DNA from: CAVURS01 sp963795385
Lineage (GTDB): Bacteria > Actinomycetota > Actinomycetes > Actinomycetales > CAVURS01
Length of the DNA: 64,000 nt
NCBI GenBank assembly: GCA_963795385.1
Contig: CAWCHK010000003.1
Location: forward strand, 248,001 to 312,000
Direction of reading: 5' to 3'
The notes beneath the pieces are model-generated. The model was given only the letters and a program-made list of their open reading frames with translations. It was not told where the DNA came from and did not search any database. Position 1 is the stretch's first letter, and every line of letters begins with the position of its first letter. The position numbers and the translations under genes are program-made. Of this stretch, positions 1 through 7,983 are shown in pieces.

Positions 1-134
1 ACGGCCGGGTCGTGCAGACCGGCCGGCACGAGGAGCTCTTGGCCCGGGGCGGCCTCTACGCCGACCTGTACGCCACCCAGTTTGCCCCAAGAGCGCATAA
101 CAGCGAAGACGAGTCGCTGACTTCAGTGAGTTGA
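1..134 (+). CDS. ABC transporter (ATP-binding/permease) C-terminal fragment
   Basis: Only the last 43 codons lie in the window, read in the third frame and ending in TGA at 132-134. The peptide contains GRVVQTGRHEELLARGG followed by LYADLYATQFA. That is the stereotyped end of the nucleotide-binding domain of fused exporter-type ABC proteins (MdlB/MsbA class), just after the H-loop and D-loop region. A short hydrophilic tail follows. The substrate cannot be told from this fragment. The bulk of the gene lies upstream of the window. Confidence 0.8.
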   Translation, partial: GRVVQTGRHEELLARGGLYADLYATQFAPRAHNSEDESLTSVS

Positions 135-194
135 GCCCTCCGAAAGCCTCGTCTAGTCCGCCCGGTCCCTCGCTCGCCAAGAGATGATGCTGGG

Positions 195-474
195 ATGACT
201 GACGAACTCAGCGATGCTGACCTTCGCGCCATCGAGTCCCGTTGCGCGGAGGCTTCGCCGGGTCCCTGGACTTCCTACGTCGAGGGTCGCGACCACATGT
301 CGGGCGACGACTTCATCCGGGTGAGCGAGGACGACGACGAGCCCGACATGTACGTGTCTAGGGCGGTGACAGGAGCCGTGATCCCGGCATCGACGGCCGA
401 CCTCGACTTCATCGCTCATGCGCGTCAGGACGTCCCTGCGGCTCATTGCCGAAATTCGCCGACTTCGTGCTTAG
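195..474 (+). pseudogene. Ea22-like small protein gene, frameshifted (possible sequence error)
   Basis: The ATG at 195 opens a reading frame whose first 80 residues look like the small Ea22/ead-type proteins common in actinobacteria and phages: a start rich in Asp and Glu, ASPGPW near residue 20, then TADLDFIAHARQDV. The family normally ends with a helix of the type LIAEIRRLR. That helix is present, but one frame over (LRLIAEIRRLRA, stop TAG 472-474). Removing one base from the C run at 434-436 joins the two parts into a 92-residue protein. As written, the frame runs on for hundreds of codons antisense to the SURF1 gene, which is not credible coding. Function unknown. Confidence 0.6.
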
Positions 475-641
475 CAGCCGTAACGCGCCCAGTCCCAATC
501 GATCTCGCGCCGTTACTGCCTACCGCAATGGATTCCGTACGCAGTTCGCCGGCCAGGGTCTGCGCGAGGCACCGGCGCCGGCCTGACCGGTCGACCGGCC
601 CGAGCTCTTCGCGCGATCGCCCGGGCGCGTCGAGTCACTCC

Positions 642-1475
642 TCACTCGTCCTCCTCGTCCCAGATCCGGGTCCGCCGGCGCCTGGGCACGGTGACCGCCA
701 CGGACTCCGGGTGCAGCACGGCCCGCTCGGCCGCCTCGTCCTCGGCCTGCAGCCGCCGCCGGCGCCGCAGGAAGAGGAACGGGAAGGCCAGCGCGGCCAC
801 TGCGAACAGCCCCCACTGGAAGGCGTACGACAGGTTGACGCCCCAGTAGCCACCGTCGTCCGGCTCGGGCAGCAGGTTCGGCAGGGCGGCCGGCGCGGGC
901 ACCTGGCTCGACAGCACGCCGTACGCCCGGAGCAGCGGCTGCCCCGTCTGGGCGGCGATCCGGTCCAGGTCGATGCTGGCGAACTGGCCGGCGGGCAGCG
1001 TGCCGCTCTTGGCCGCCTCGCCCGGCTGCAGGTGGGCCACGATGCTCACCGGCCCCGGCGGCAGCGCAGGCACCGAGTCCGGCGCATCGCCGGTCTGCCC
1101 GCTGGGGATCCAGCCGCGGTCGACCAGCAGCGCCGGTCCGCCGGACGCCGGGACCAGTGGAGCGAGCACCTCGTACCCGTACGCCCCCTCGAACGGCCGG
1201 TTGCGGACCAGGACCTGGCGCTCCGCGTCGTACCGGCCGCTGACCCTGACCGGGCGCCAGACGTCCTTCGGGGACAGCGGCGAGGCCGGGCCCGCGAGCA
1301 ATGACCCGACGGTCACCGGAGCCGAGCGGTAGTTGCGGCCGACGAGGTGGTCCGCGGCGTACTTGTCCTGGAAGCGGTGGTACTGCCAGCGGCCGAGGAA
1401 GACGCAGGCGATGGCGAAGACGACAGCGATGGCGAGCAGGCCGGCCAGCTCGCGGCGCTGCTCCTTCACGCCCAC
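642..1475 (-). CDS. SURF1 family cytochrome oxidase biogenesis protein
   Basis: This 277-residue protein has the SURF1 layout. An N-terminal membrane helix (LAIAVVFAIACVFLGRWQYHR, about residues 12-32) ends in the family's GRWQ-type motif. A periplasm-facing domain follows, with NRPFEGAYGYEVLAPL and LLVDRGWIP. A second membrane helix lies near residues 220-238, then a basic and acidic tail. SURF1 proteins help assemble haem-copper cytochrome c oxidase in the cytoplasmic membrane. The GTG at 1475 and another GTG at 1469 are both possible; the GGAGGAG run is better spaced for 1469. The gene is transcribed divergently from moaA. Confidence 0.87.
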   Translation of the reverse strand: MGVKEQRRELAGLLAIAVVFAIACVFLGRWQYHRFQDKYAADHLVGRNYRSAPVTVGSLLAGPASPLSPKDVWRPVRVSGRYDAERQVLVRNRPFEGAYGYEVLAPLVPASGGPALLVDRGWIPSGQTGDAPDSVPALPPGPVSIVAHLQPGEAAKSGTLPAGQFASIDLDRIAAQTGQPLLRAYGVLSSQVPAPAALPNLLPEPDDGGYWGVNLSYAFQWGLFAVAALAFPFLFLRRRRRLQAEDEAAERAVLHPESVAVTVPRRRRTRIWDEEDE

Positions 1476-1562
1476 GACTCCTCCAACGCCGACAGCTCCC
1501 TCATGCCCCGACGGTAACCGCCGGGCCCGGTCGCCGACCGGCGCGGTCCGGGAACGGCACCG

Positions 1563-1568
1563 TAGGCT
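1563..1568 (+). promoter_or_regulatory. -10 box of a leaderless promoter for moaA
   Basis: TAGGCT lies 6 bp before the GTG start at 1575. This spacing puts the transcription start at or next to the start codon, as is common for leaderless mRNAs in actinobacteria. No Shine-Dalgarno sequence is present. Confidence 0.6.
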
Positions 1569-1574
1569 GGCGAG

Positions 1575-2606
1575 GTGACCGTCCAGCTCCCGCCGCCGTC
1601 CGCGCGCATCACCGCGGGAGCGCTCTCCGACCGCTACGGCCGGGTGGCCACGGACCTGCGGGTGTCAGTCACCGACCGCTGCAACCTGCGATGCACCTAC
1701 TGCATGCCGGCCGAGGGCCTGGACTGGCTGCCCAAGCCGGAGCTGCTGACCTTCGAGGAGATGGCCCGCCTGGTCGGCGTCGCCGTCTCCCTGGGAGTCA
1801 CCGACGTCCGGCTCACCGGGGGAGAGCCGCTGCTGCGGCGGGGGCTGCCGGACCTGGTGGCGATGCTGGCCGCGCTGCCGCACCGACCGCGGATCGCCAT
1901 GACGACCAACGGGCTCGGGCTGGACCGGCTGGCCGCACCGCTGGCTGCGGCCGGCCTGGATCGGGTGAACGTCAGCCTCGACACCATCGACCGCCGGACG
2001 TTCGAGACCCTGACCCGCCGCGACCGGCTGGGAGACGTGGTCGCCGGCCTGGAGGCGGCCGCCGCGGCCGGCCTGCAGCCGGTCAAGATCAACGCCGTCG
2101 CGATGCGTGGCGTCAACGACGAGCAGGTCGCCGACCTGCTGGCCTGGTCGGTGGAGCGGGGCTACGAGCTGCGGTTCATCGAGCAGATGCCGCTCGACGC
2201 CCAGCACGCCTGGCAGCGCGAGCAGATGGTCACCGCCGACGAGATCCTGCAACGGCTCGGCGAGCGGTTCGACCTCGCGCCGGAGCCGGACGCCGAGCGG
2301 GGCAGCGCGCCCGCGCAGACCTGGCTGGTCGACGGGGGTCCGGCCCGGGTCGGCGTCATCGCCAGCGTGAGCCGGCCGTTCTGCGGCGCCTGCGATCGGA
2401 TGCGGCTCACCGCCGACGGTCAGCTGCGCTCGTGCCTTTTCGCCCGGACCGAGTCGGACCTGCGGGCGCCGCTGCGCGAAGGCGCGACCGACGCTGAGCT
2501 GGCCGACCGGATGCGGCGGCTGATGGCGACCAAGCTGGCCGGCCATGGCATCGACGACCCGGGCTTCCTGCAGCCGGACCGGCCGATGTCGGCCATCGGC
2601 GGCTGA
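1575..2606 (+). CDS. moaA: GTP 3',8-cyclase MoaA
   Basis: MoaA is a radical SAM enzyme that converts GTP to 3',8-cyclo-GTP, the first step of molybdenum cofactor synthesis. The radical-SAM cluster motif CNLRCTYC gives Cys36, Cys40 and Cys43. LTGGEPLLR follows near residue 80. The second [4Fe-4S] cluster, which binds GTP, is shown by FCGACDRMRLTADGQLRSC in the C-terminal quarter. The protein ends in the Gly-Gly pair needed in this family. At 343 residues it has the normal length. No other moa gene is in the window. The GTG start is supported by the TAGGCT box six bases upstream. Confidence 0.96.
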   Translation: MTVQLPPPSARITAGALSDRYGRVATDLRVSVTDRCNLRCTYCMPAEGLDWLPKPELLTFEEMARLVGVAVSLGVTDVRLTGGEPLLRRGLPDLVAMLAALPHRPRIAMTTNGLGLDRLAAPLAAAGLDRVNVSLDTIDRRTFETLTRRDRLGDVVAGLEAAAAAGLQPVKINAVAMRGVNDEQVADLLAWSVERGYELRFIEQMPLDAQHAWQREQMVTADEILQRLGERFDLAPEPDAERGSAPAQTWLVDGGPARVGVIASVSRPFCGACDRMRLTADGQLRSCLFARTESDLRAPLREGATDAELADRMRRLMATKLAGHGIDDPGFLQPDRPMSAIGG

Positions 2607-2639
2607 GGCATCCAGGCGTCCGACCCTCGTACGTGGCGA

Positions 2640-2885
2640 TCAGTCGGGCTTGAGCTCGCTGACCGGGACGGTCTCGCGCAGGAAGCCCCGCACGGTCAGG
2701 AACGCCTCGAGCGACTCCCGGTGCTCCCCGCAGGCCAGCCAGGTCTTGCGACGGTCGGGGGTGTGCAGCTTCGGGTTGTTCCACTTCAGGCCCCAGGAGG
2801 CCGACGAGCGGCAGCCGCGAGCGCTGCACATCAGGCTCAGGCTGGAGTCGGCGCGCACGGTCGGCTCCCCGGGGAAGATGCTCAC
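2640..2885 (-). CDS. Small conserved actinobacterial protein, cysteine-containing
   Basis: The gene encodes 81 residues from GTG 2885. It overlaps the stop of the upstream DUF3099 gene by four bases (GTGA), so the two are very likely co-transcribed and translationally coupled. Its core, CSARGCRSSASWGLKWNNPKL and then DRRKTWLACGEH, carries two Cys pairs (CxxxxC, and C with a downstream CxxH-like group) that look like a small metal-binding fold. This compact family is widespread in actinobacteria. Some databases label it acetone carboxylase, but nothing in the sequence supports that. Function unknown. Confidence 0.7.
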   Translation of the reverse strand: MSIFPGEPTVRADSSLSLMCSARGCRSSASWGLKWNNPKLHTPDRRKTWLACGEHRESLEAFLTVRGFLRETVPVSELKPD

Positions 2886-3208
2886 GGCGTGCCGGGCCGG
2901 GTGCCGTCGCCGAGGTTCTTGCGCTCGGCCGAGCCGAGCCTGCTCTGCTCCGGGACGTACGCCGTCGGGGCGGCCCCGGCGCCCGATCCGACCGCGTTGG
3001 CCATGACCACGGCGATGTACGGCAGCACGAGCGCCGCCGAGACGAACACCCAGCGCAGCGGGCCGTGCACCACGACGGCCAGGACGAAGCAGAGGGTCCG
3101 GATCGACATCGAGATGAGGTAGCGCTTCTGGCGCTGCTTGAGATCGTCGCTCGACCCCCGGCGTGCCTCGGTCACCGAGTAGACCGGCTGCTGCGGGGGG
3201 CGGCTCAC
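2882..3208 (-). CDS. DUF3099 domain membrane protein
   Basis: This 108-residue protein starts at GTG 3208. After a short N-terminal stretch (VYSVTEARRGSSDDL) come a basic region and two membrane helices, SIRTLCFVLAVVVHG and WVFVSAALVLPYIAVVMANAV. This is the actinobacterial DUF3099 arrangement. The C-terminal tail is hydrophilic. The gene is coupled by a 4-bp overlap to the Cys-containing protein downstream. Role unknown. Confidence 0.8.
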   Translation of the reverse strand: MSRPPQQPVYSVTEARRGSSDDLKQRQKRYLISMSIRTLCFVLAVVVHGPLRWVFVSAALVLPYIAVVMANAVGSGAGAAPTAYVPEQSRLGSAERKNLGDGTRPGTP

Positions 3209-3214
3209 AACCCC

Positions 3215-3220
3215 ACGGTA
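3215..3220 (-). promoter_or_regulatory. -10 box of a leaderless promoter for the DUF3099 gene
   Basis: TACCGT on the minus strand lies 6 bp before the GTG start at 3208, with no ribosome binding site between. Confidence 0.55.
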
Positions 3221-3285
3221 CGCGCCCGGAGGGCACCCGCGACCGCCTGAGGCGATTCGGCTTCCGACGACCTTGAGACTCGCGC

Positions 3286-4671
3286 CTAGGAGGCCGGGCT
3301 GACGCTCGACATGTTGAAGCCCGAGACCCGGATCGGAGGCATCGCCGTGCGCTGGAAGTACGTCCCGAACTCCCGCCCGACCGTCGGCGCGCTCTGTCCC
3401 ACGGCCTCGACCCGGCCCAGCATGTCGATGGGGCTCTCGTTGAACCGGAAGTTGGTCACGGCCCCGACGACCTCGCCGCCCTGGACGCGATACACGCCGT
3501 CGCGGGTCAGGCCGGTCAGCAGCAGGGTGCGCGGGTCGACCTCGCGGATGTACCACATGCAGGTCAGCAGCAGGCCGTCGTCGAGGTCGGCCACCAGGTC
3601 GCTCAGGCTGGCCGAGCCGTCCGGCGTCGCCAGCGACAGGTTGCTCACCATCGGGTGCAGGGGCAGGCCGGTCAGGGCGGCGGTGTACCGCGTCGTCGGC
3701 AGGGCCGACAGCACGCCCTGGTCGACCCACAGGCAGGGCGGCGTGGCCAGGCCGTTGTCGAAGACCGACCCGAGCTCGCTGCTGTTCTCGACCATGACGT
3801 ACGGCGCGCACTCGAGTCCCGGCGTGCCCGGATCGCTCCACAGCGTGAGCGGCACCTCGGTCAGCCGCTCGCCGACCCGGGTGCCACCGCCCGGCTTGCC
3901 GAAGACCGAGCGTCCCTCGTGCGCGGTGCGGGCGCCCGCCGACCAGTACGCGTAGGTCATCAGGTCGGCGACGGCGCTAGGCGGCAGCACGGTGTCGTAC
4001 CGGCCGGCGGACAGCTCCAGCTGCCGCGCCTGCCAGCCGAGCCGCTCGTCCACATCGGCCGACAGCGCCGCGACGTCCACGTCGGAGAGCTGCCGGGCTC
4101 CGGCGCCGGCCCAGGCCGACCGCGTCCGCGCCGCTGCCTTGGCGTTGACCTCCGCGCGGGCGGTGGGCTGCACGAACCGCGTCCGCAGCCCGGTGCTGGA
4201 CGCCAGGTAGGCCGTCGCCAGTGACTCCTCGGCGTAGCCGAAGAGCTCCTGATCGGCCGCCGACGCTCGCCCGATCGCCTCGCCGAGAGCGTCCGCGAAC
4301 GACGACAGGGCGCCGACCTCCAGGGTGGCCGGGAGCTCGGCGAAGTCGTCCTCCGCGCGCCCGGACACCAATGGCGCGGCGTCCTCGGCCGGCGCGGCCT
4401 CGGCGGCCTCCGCCTCCGCCTCGGCCACCAGCCCGGCGACGTCGTCGGCCTGCACGCCACCACGGCGTACGACGCCCGACGACGTGCCGCCCGCCGCCTC
4501 GTGCGTCGCGATGACCGTCACCGTCTGGGTGCTGCTCAGACCGTTGGTGGTCAACGTGTTCGAGGCCCAGCGCAGGTTGGCGGTGGTCGCCGACTCGACG
4601 ATGACGACGCACGGGCCGGTCGCGGCCTCGAGGGCTCGCTCGGCCAGGATGTGGGGAGCTGCGTCGCTCAC
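3286..4671 (-). CDS. tldE: TldE/PmbA family metalloprotease subunit
   Basis: The protein has 461 residues and is the partner of TldD, together forming a heterodimeric zinc protease. TldE/PmbA lacks the zinc motif itself and supports the TldD active site. Typical features are the N-terminal TANLRWASNTLTTNG region, YWSAGARTAHEGRSVFG near the middle, and the C-terminal RDGVYRVQGGEVVGAVTNFRFNESP stretch shared with TldD. The GTG start at 4671 is set by the 4-bp overlap with the tldD stop. An Ala/Glu-rich insert near residues 70-105 is unusual in composition but in frame. A longer open frame upstream is antisense-type shadow of tldD and was discarded. Confidence 0.92.
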   Translation of the reverse strand: MSDAAPHILAERALEAATGPCVVIVESATTANLRWASNTLTTNGLSSTQTVTVIATHEAAGGTSSGVVRRGGVQADDVAGLVAEAEAEAAEAAPAEDAAPLVSGRAEDDFAELPATLEVGALSSFADALGEAIGRASAADQELFGYAEESLATAYLASSTGLRTRFVQPTARAEVNAKAAARTRSAWAGAGARQLSDVDVAALSADVDERLGWQARQLELSAGRYDTVLPPSAVADLMTYAYWSAGARTAHEGRSVFGKPGGGTRVGERLTEVPLTLWSDPGTPGLECAPYVMVENSSELGSVFDNGLATPPCLWVDQGVLSALPTTRYTAALTGLPLHPMVSNLSLATPDGSASLSDLVADLDDGLLLTCMWYIREVDPRTLLLTGLTRDGVYRVQGGEVVGAVTNFRFNESPIDMLGRVEAVGQSAPTVGREFGTYFQRTAMPPIRVSGFNMSSVSPAS

Positions 4672-6197
4672 GCGCGTCCCTCCTCGTTGGTGTTGAGAAT
4701 TCGCACCTGGCGGAAGGTTGCCGATGGACAACCGTGGCTCACGGCCGCGATCTGACCCGGCTGGCCCTTGCCGCAGTTGAACGCACCGCCCAGCAGGTAG
4801 GTCTGCGGGCCGCCGATCCGCACCATCGAGCGCCAGAAGTCGGTGGTGGTCGCCTGGTAGGCCGCGTCGCGCAGCTGGCCGACGAGGCGACCGTGCTCGA
4901 TCCGGTAGAACCGCTGCCCGGTGAACTGGAAGTTGTAGCGCTGCATGTCGATCGACCACGACTTGTCGCCCATGACGTAGATGCCGCGGTCCACCCCCGA
5001 GATCAGCTCGTCGGTGGACGGCCCGTCGGCCGCCGGCTGCAGGTTGACATTGGCCATCCGCTGGATCGGCACGTGCGAGGACGAGTCGGCGAAGGCGCAG
5101 CCGTTCGAGCGGGAGACCCCGGTCCGCTCGGCGTTCTGCCGGGCCATGGCGCGGTCCAGCTGGTAGCCGACCAGCGTGCCGTCGCGGATGATGTCCCAGG
5201 CCTGGGTCTCCACCCCCTCGTCGTCGTACCCGGTCGTGGCCAGCCCGTGCTCCGCCGTACGGTCGCCGGTCACGTGCATGACGTCGCTGCCGTAGCGCAG
5301 CGTCCCGAGCTGGTCGATGGTCGCGAACGACGTGCCGGCGTACGCCGCCTCGTAGCCGAGGGCCCGGTCCAGCTCGGTCGCGTGGCCGATCGACTCGTGG
5401 ATGGTCAGCCAGAGGTTGGTCGGGTCGATCACCAGGTCGTAGGCGCCGGACTCGACGCTGGGGGCCTTGAGCTTCTCGACGGCGAGCTCGGGCAGCGTGG
5501 CCAGCTCCTCGTCCCAGGCCCAGGCGCCCTGCTCGGGGGTGCCGGCGAGGTACTCCCAGCCGCGGCCCGTGCCGGGAGCGAGGGTCCGCATCGTCTCGAC
5601 CGACTCGCTGCTGGCCACGACCACCGTGACGTCGGGATTGATCCGGACCCGCTGCTGCAGGGTCGAGCTGCCGGCCAGGTCGGCGTAGAACTTCTGCTCC
5701 TTGACCGCGGCCACTGCGGCCTCGACGTGGTCGGCGCCCGATCCCATCAGGCGGCTGGACCAGGTTGCGAGCAGGTCGGCCCGCTCGGCCGCCGGGATGT
5801 CGAAGGGGTCGACGTCGTACGCCGACACCCACTGGGCGTTCGCGTGGACCGGCTCGTCGGCCAGCTCGACCCGCTCGCTCGCCAGCGGCGTGCTCACCCG
5901 CGCCATCGCGACCGCCTGCTCGGCGGCCCGCACGGCCGCGTCCGGGCTCAGCTCCGCCGCGGCCGCGAAGCCCCAGACCCCGTCCACCAGGACCCGGACC
6001 GCGAGCCCGGTGTCGGTGTCGTCGCCGGAGGAGGCCAGCCGGGCGTCGCGCAGGTGGACCGACCCCGTCCGGACGCGCTCGACCCGGAGGTCGGCGTGGC
6101 CGGCACCGAGGTCACGGGCCCGCGAGAGCGCCGCGTCGGCCAGCGGGCTGAGGGGGAGTGCGGCGAAGTCCTCGTCGACCGTTCGCTCGTTGCTCAC
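4668..6197 (-). CDS. tldD: TldD family zinc metalloprotease catalytic subunit
   Basis: This 509-residue catalytic subunit carries the TldD zinc motif HExxxH in TIHESIGHATELDR, about residue 266. The C-terminal part has GVDRGIYVMGDKSWSIDMQRYNF and a conserved LLGGAFNCGKGQP. TldD/TldE digests unfolded peptides and, in some bacteria, matures modified peptides such as microcin B17. No RiPP precursor was recognised nearby, so a housekeeping role is more likely. The start is GTG 6197, which overlaps the qor stop by four bases. A separate -10 box within the end of qor suggests tldD can also be transcribed alone. Confidence 0.93.
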   Translation of the reverse strand: MSNERTVDEDFAALPLSPLADAALSRARDLGAGHADLRVERVRTGSVHLRDARLASSGDDTDTGLAVRVLVDGVWGFAAAAELSPDAAVRAAEQAVAMARVSTPLASERVELADEPVHANAQWVSAYDVDPFDIPAAERADLLATWSSRLMGSGADHVEAAVAAVKEQKFYADLAGSSTLQQRVRINPDVTVVVASSESVETMRTLAPGTGRGWEYLAGTPEQGAWAWDEELATLPELAVEKLKAPSVESGAYDLVIDPTNLWLTIHESIGHATELDRALGYEAAYAGTSFATIDQLGTLRYGSDVMHVTGDRTAEHGLATTGYDDEGVETQAWDIIRDGTLVGYQLDRAMARQNAERTGVSRSNGCAFADSSSHVPIQRMANVNLQPAADGPSTDELISGVDRGIYVMGDKSWSIDMQRYNFQFTGQRFYRIEHGRLVGQLRDAAYQATTTDFWRSMVRIGGPQTYLLGGAFNCGKGQPGQIAAVSHGCPSATFRQVRILNTNEEGRA

Positions 6198-7168
6198 GGG
6201 CCAAAACTACCGACATCGAGGACGAGCTTCCCTGTCGTACGTCGCGAGCGGAGGTCCTCGTGCGCCCGCCGGGCGTCGGCCAGGGGGTAGTGCCCGCCGT
6301 CGACGACCCTCAGTCCTCCGCTGGCCGCCAGGGACAGCAGCTCGTCCATGGCCGGCCCCAGTCCCTCCGGCCGGCGCAGGCAGTGGACCAGCCAGAAGCC
6401 GATGACGGCCCGGCTGGTCCCCAGCAGCTCGCCCGGCTTGACCGGTGCGGGTGAGCGACGCGAGGCCAGGCCGTAGATCACGAGCCGGCCGAAGGGCGCG
6501 AGCGCGGCCAGCGACCCGTCGAAGACCGGGCCGCCGGTCATCTCCAGGACGATGTCGACCGGACGGCCGCCGTTCGCCGCGACCAGCGCCTGGCGGACTC
6601 CCTGCGCGTCGAGGCCGGAGACGTCCACCGCGACGTGGGCTCCGAGACTGAGCGCGAGGTCCCGCTTCTCCGGCGACGACGCCGTGGCGATCACCCGGCC
6701 GGCGCCCCAGGTGCGGGCGAGCTGCACCGCCAGGCTGCCGACGCCGCCGCCAGCGGAATGGACCACGACCGACTCCCCGAGGCGCAGGTGCGCGCTGGTC
6801 CGCAGGAGGTGCCAGGCGGTCGTCCCCTGCACGACGAGAGCCAGCGCGGTCAGGTCGTCGACGGCGTCCGGCAGGGGGAACGTCACGGCCGGGTGGGCGA
6901 GGGCCTTCTCGGCGTACCCGCCTCCGCCGGCCAGCAGGGCCACCACCCGCCGCCCGTCGGGGTCGCGGCCGGCCACCTCGACGCCCGGCACGAGGGGGAG
7001 GTGCTGCGGGGCGAGGTAGCTGTTCTCCGCCTGGTGCGTATCTGCAAAATTCACCCCGGCGGTGGCGACGTCGATGAGGACGAGGGAGTCGCCCGGTGCC
7101 GGGTCGTCGACCTCGGCCAGCGTCAGCACCTCGGGGCCGCCGAACTCGGTGATCTGGATCGCGCGCAT
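6194..7168 (-). CDS. Quinone oxidoreductase / zinc-independent alcohol dehydrogenase family protein
   Basis: This 324-residue medium-chain reductase begins MRAIQITEFGGPEVL, the usual start of the NADPH:quinone reductase (QOR) branch. An N-terminal GroES-like domain is followed by a Rossmann domain with SAGGGVGSLAVQLA (about residues 143-156). The catalytic and structural zinc ligands of true alcohol dehydrogenases are absent, which fits QOR. It probably reduces quinones or alpha,beta-unsaturated carbonyls with NADPH in the cytoplasm; the substrate is not known. It leads the qor-tldD-tldE run through a 4-bp overlap and is divergent from fabG. Confidence 0.87.
   Translation of the reverse strand: MRAIQITEFGGPEVLTLAEVDDPAPGDSLVLIDVATAGVNFADTHQAENSYLAPQHLPLVPGVEVAGRDPDGRRVVALLAGGGGYAEKALAHPAVTFPLPDAVDDLTALALVVQGTTAWHLLRTSAHLRLGESVVVHSAGGGVGSLAVQLARTWGAGRVIATASSPEKRDLALSLGAHVAVDVSGLDAQGVRQALVAANGGRPVDIVLEMTGGPVFDGSLAALAPFGRLVIYGLASRRSPAPVKPGELLGTSRAVIGFWLVHCLRRPEGLGPAMDELLSLAASGGLRVVDGGHYPLADARRAHEDLRSRRTTGKLVLDVGSFGP
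6204..6209 (-). promoter_or_regulatory. Internal -10 box for tldD, inside the qor 3' end
   Basis: TAGTTT on the minus strand lies 6 bp before the tldD GTG. It falls inside the last codons of qor, so tldD may have its own leaderless promoter even though it overlaps the upstream gene. Confidence 0.45.
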
Positions 7169-7174
7169 CGCCGC

Positions 7175-7180
7175 AACCTA
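7175..7180 (-). promoter_or_regulatory. -10 box of a leaderless promoter for the quinone reductase gene
   Basis: TAGGTT on the minus strand is 6 bp from the ATG at 7168. The divergent fabG promoter is about 50 bp away. Confidence 0.6.
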
Positions 7181-7229
7181 TCTGCCGCGTTTGCCCGGCC
7201 GGGACTTCGGCCGGACCGGGCCGAGCCGA

Positions 7230-7235
7230 TAGCGT
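7230..7235 (+). promoter_or_regulatory. -10 box of a leaderless promoter for fabG-fabI
   Basis: TAGCGT is 6 bp before the fabG ATG at 7242. Confidence 0.6.
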
Positions 7236-7241
7236 CGGCGC

Positions 7242-7982
7242 ATGCCTGAGACAGACGAGGCCCGGCCGCGCAGCGTGCTGGTCACCGGCGGGAACCGCGG
7301 GCTGGGTCACGCCATCGCCCGCAGCTTCCTCGCCGCCGGCGACAGGGTCGCCTTCACCTACCGCTCCGGCGAGCCGCCGGCCGACCTCGTCGACGCCGGA
7401 GGCTTGGCGGTGACGTGCGAGGTGACGGACACGGCTTCGGTCGACGCGGCGTTCGGCGAGGCGGAGGCGGCGCACGGCCCGGTCGAGGTGCTGGTGGCCA
7501 ACGCCGGCATCACCCGCGACGGCCTGCTGATGCGGATGAGCGACGAGGACTACGACGACGTGGTGAACGCCAACCTGGGCGGTGCCTTCCGGTGCGTACG
7601 CCGCGCCAGCAAGGGCATGATCCGGCTGCGCAAGGGCCGGATCGTGTTGATCTCCAGCGTGGTCGGTCTCTACGGCTCGGCCGGGCAGTCCAACTACGCC
7701 GCGTCCAAGGCCGGGCTGGTCGGCCTGGCCCGCTCGGTCACGCGCGAGCTCGGGGGCAGGGGCATCACGGCCAACGTCGTGGCGCCGGGCTTCATCGAGA
7801 CCGACATGACGGCGGCGCTGGCGGAGGACCTGCAGAAGTCCTACCTGGCGGCCATCCCGGCCGGGCGGTTCGTCAGCGCGGCCGAGGTTGCGGAGGTCGT
7901 GCGCTTCGTGGCCAGCGACGCCGCGGCGTACATCAGCGGAGCCGTCGTCCCCGTCGACGGCGGTCTGGGAATGGGGCACTGA
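7242..7982 (+). CDS. fabG: 3-oxoacyl-ACP reductase FabG
   Basis: This 246-residue short-chain dehydrogenase reduces 3-oxoacyl-ACP in the fatty acid elongation cycle, using NADPH. The cofactor motif is TGGNRGLGHAIA at residues 15-26. NAG appears in LVANAGI. The catalytic set is Ser in ISSVVG, with Tyr and Lys in YAASKAG. The C-terminal ITANVVAPGFIETDMTAAL and ISGAVVPVDGGLGMGH are FabG hallmarks. It sits one base upstream of fabI, an arrangement matching mabA-inhA of mycobacteria, so it most likely serves FAS-II. Confidence 0.94.
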   Translation: MPETDEARPRSVLVTGGNRGLGHAIARSFLAAGDRVAFTYRSGEPPADLVDAGGLAVTCEVTDTASVDAAFGEAEAAHGPVEVLVANAGITRDGLLMRMSDEDYDDVVNANLGGAFRCVRRASKGMIRLRKGRIVLISSVVGLYGSAGQSNYAASKAGLVGLARSVTRELGGRGITANVVAPGFIETDMTAALAEDLQKSYLAAIPAGRFVSAAEVAEVVRFVASDAAAYISGAVVPVDGGLGMGH

Positions 7983-7983
7983 G

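Noticed and set aside
475..1304. A long open frame continuing from the Ea22-like gene across the SURF1 gene
   Set aside because: It is antisense to a well-supported SURF1 gene, is Arg/Pro/Gly-rich, and begins only because a single base shift removes the natural stop at 472.
4672..5832. A frame that would extend TldE by nearly 390 residues at its N-terminus
   Set aside because: It is the shifted frame of tldD, has shadow-like composition, and the GTG at 4671 with the 4-bp overlap gives a normal TldE.
3286..6197. TldD/TldE as part of a peptide-modification (RiPP) cluster
   Set aside because: No precursor peptide, cyclodehydratase, radical SAM maturase or dedicated exporter is seen beside them; MoaA is the only radical SAM enzyme nearby and is clearly a cofactor enzyme.
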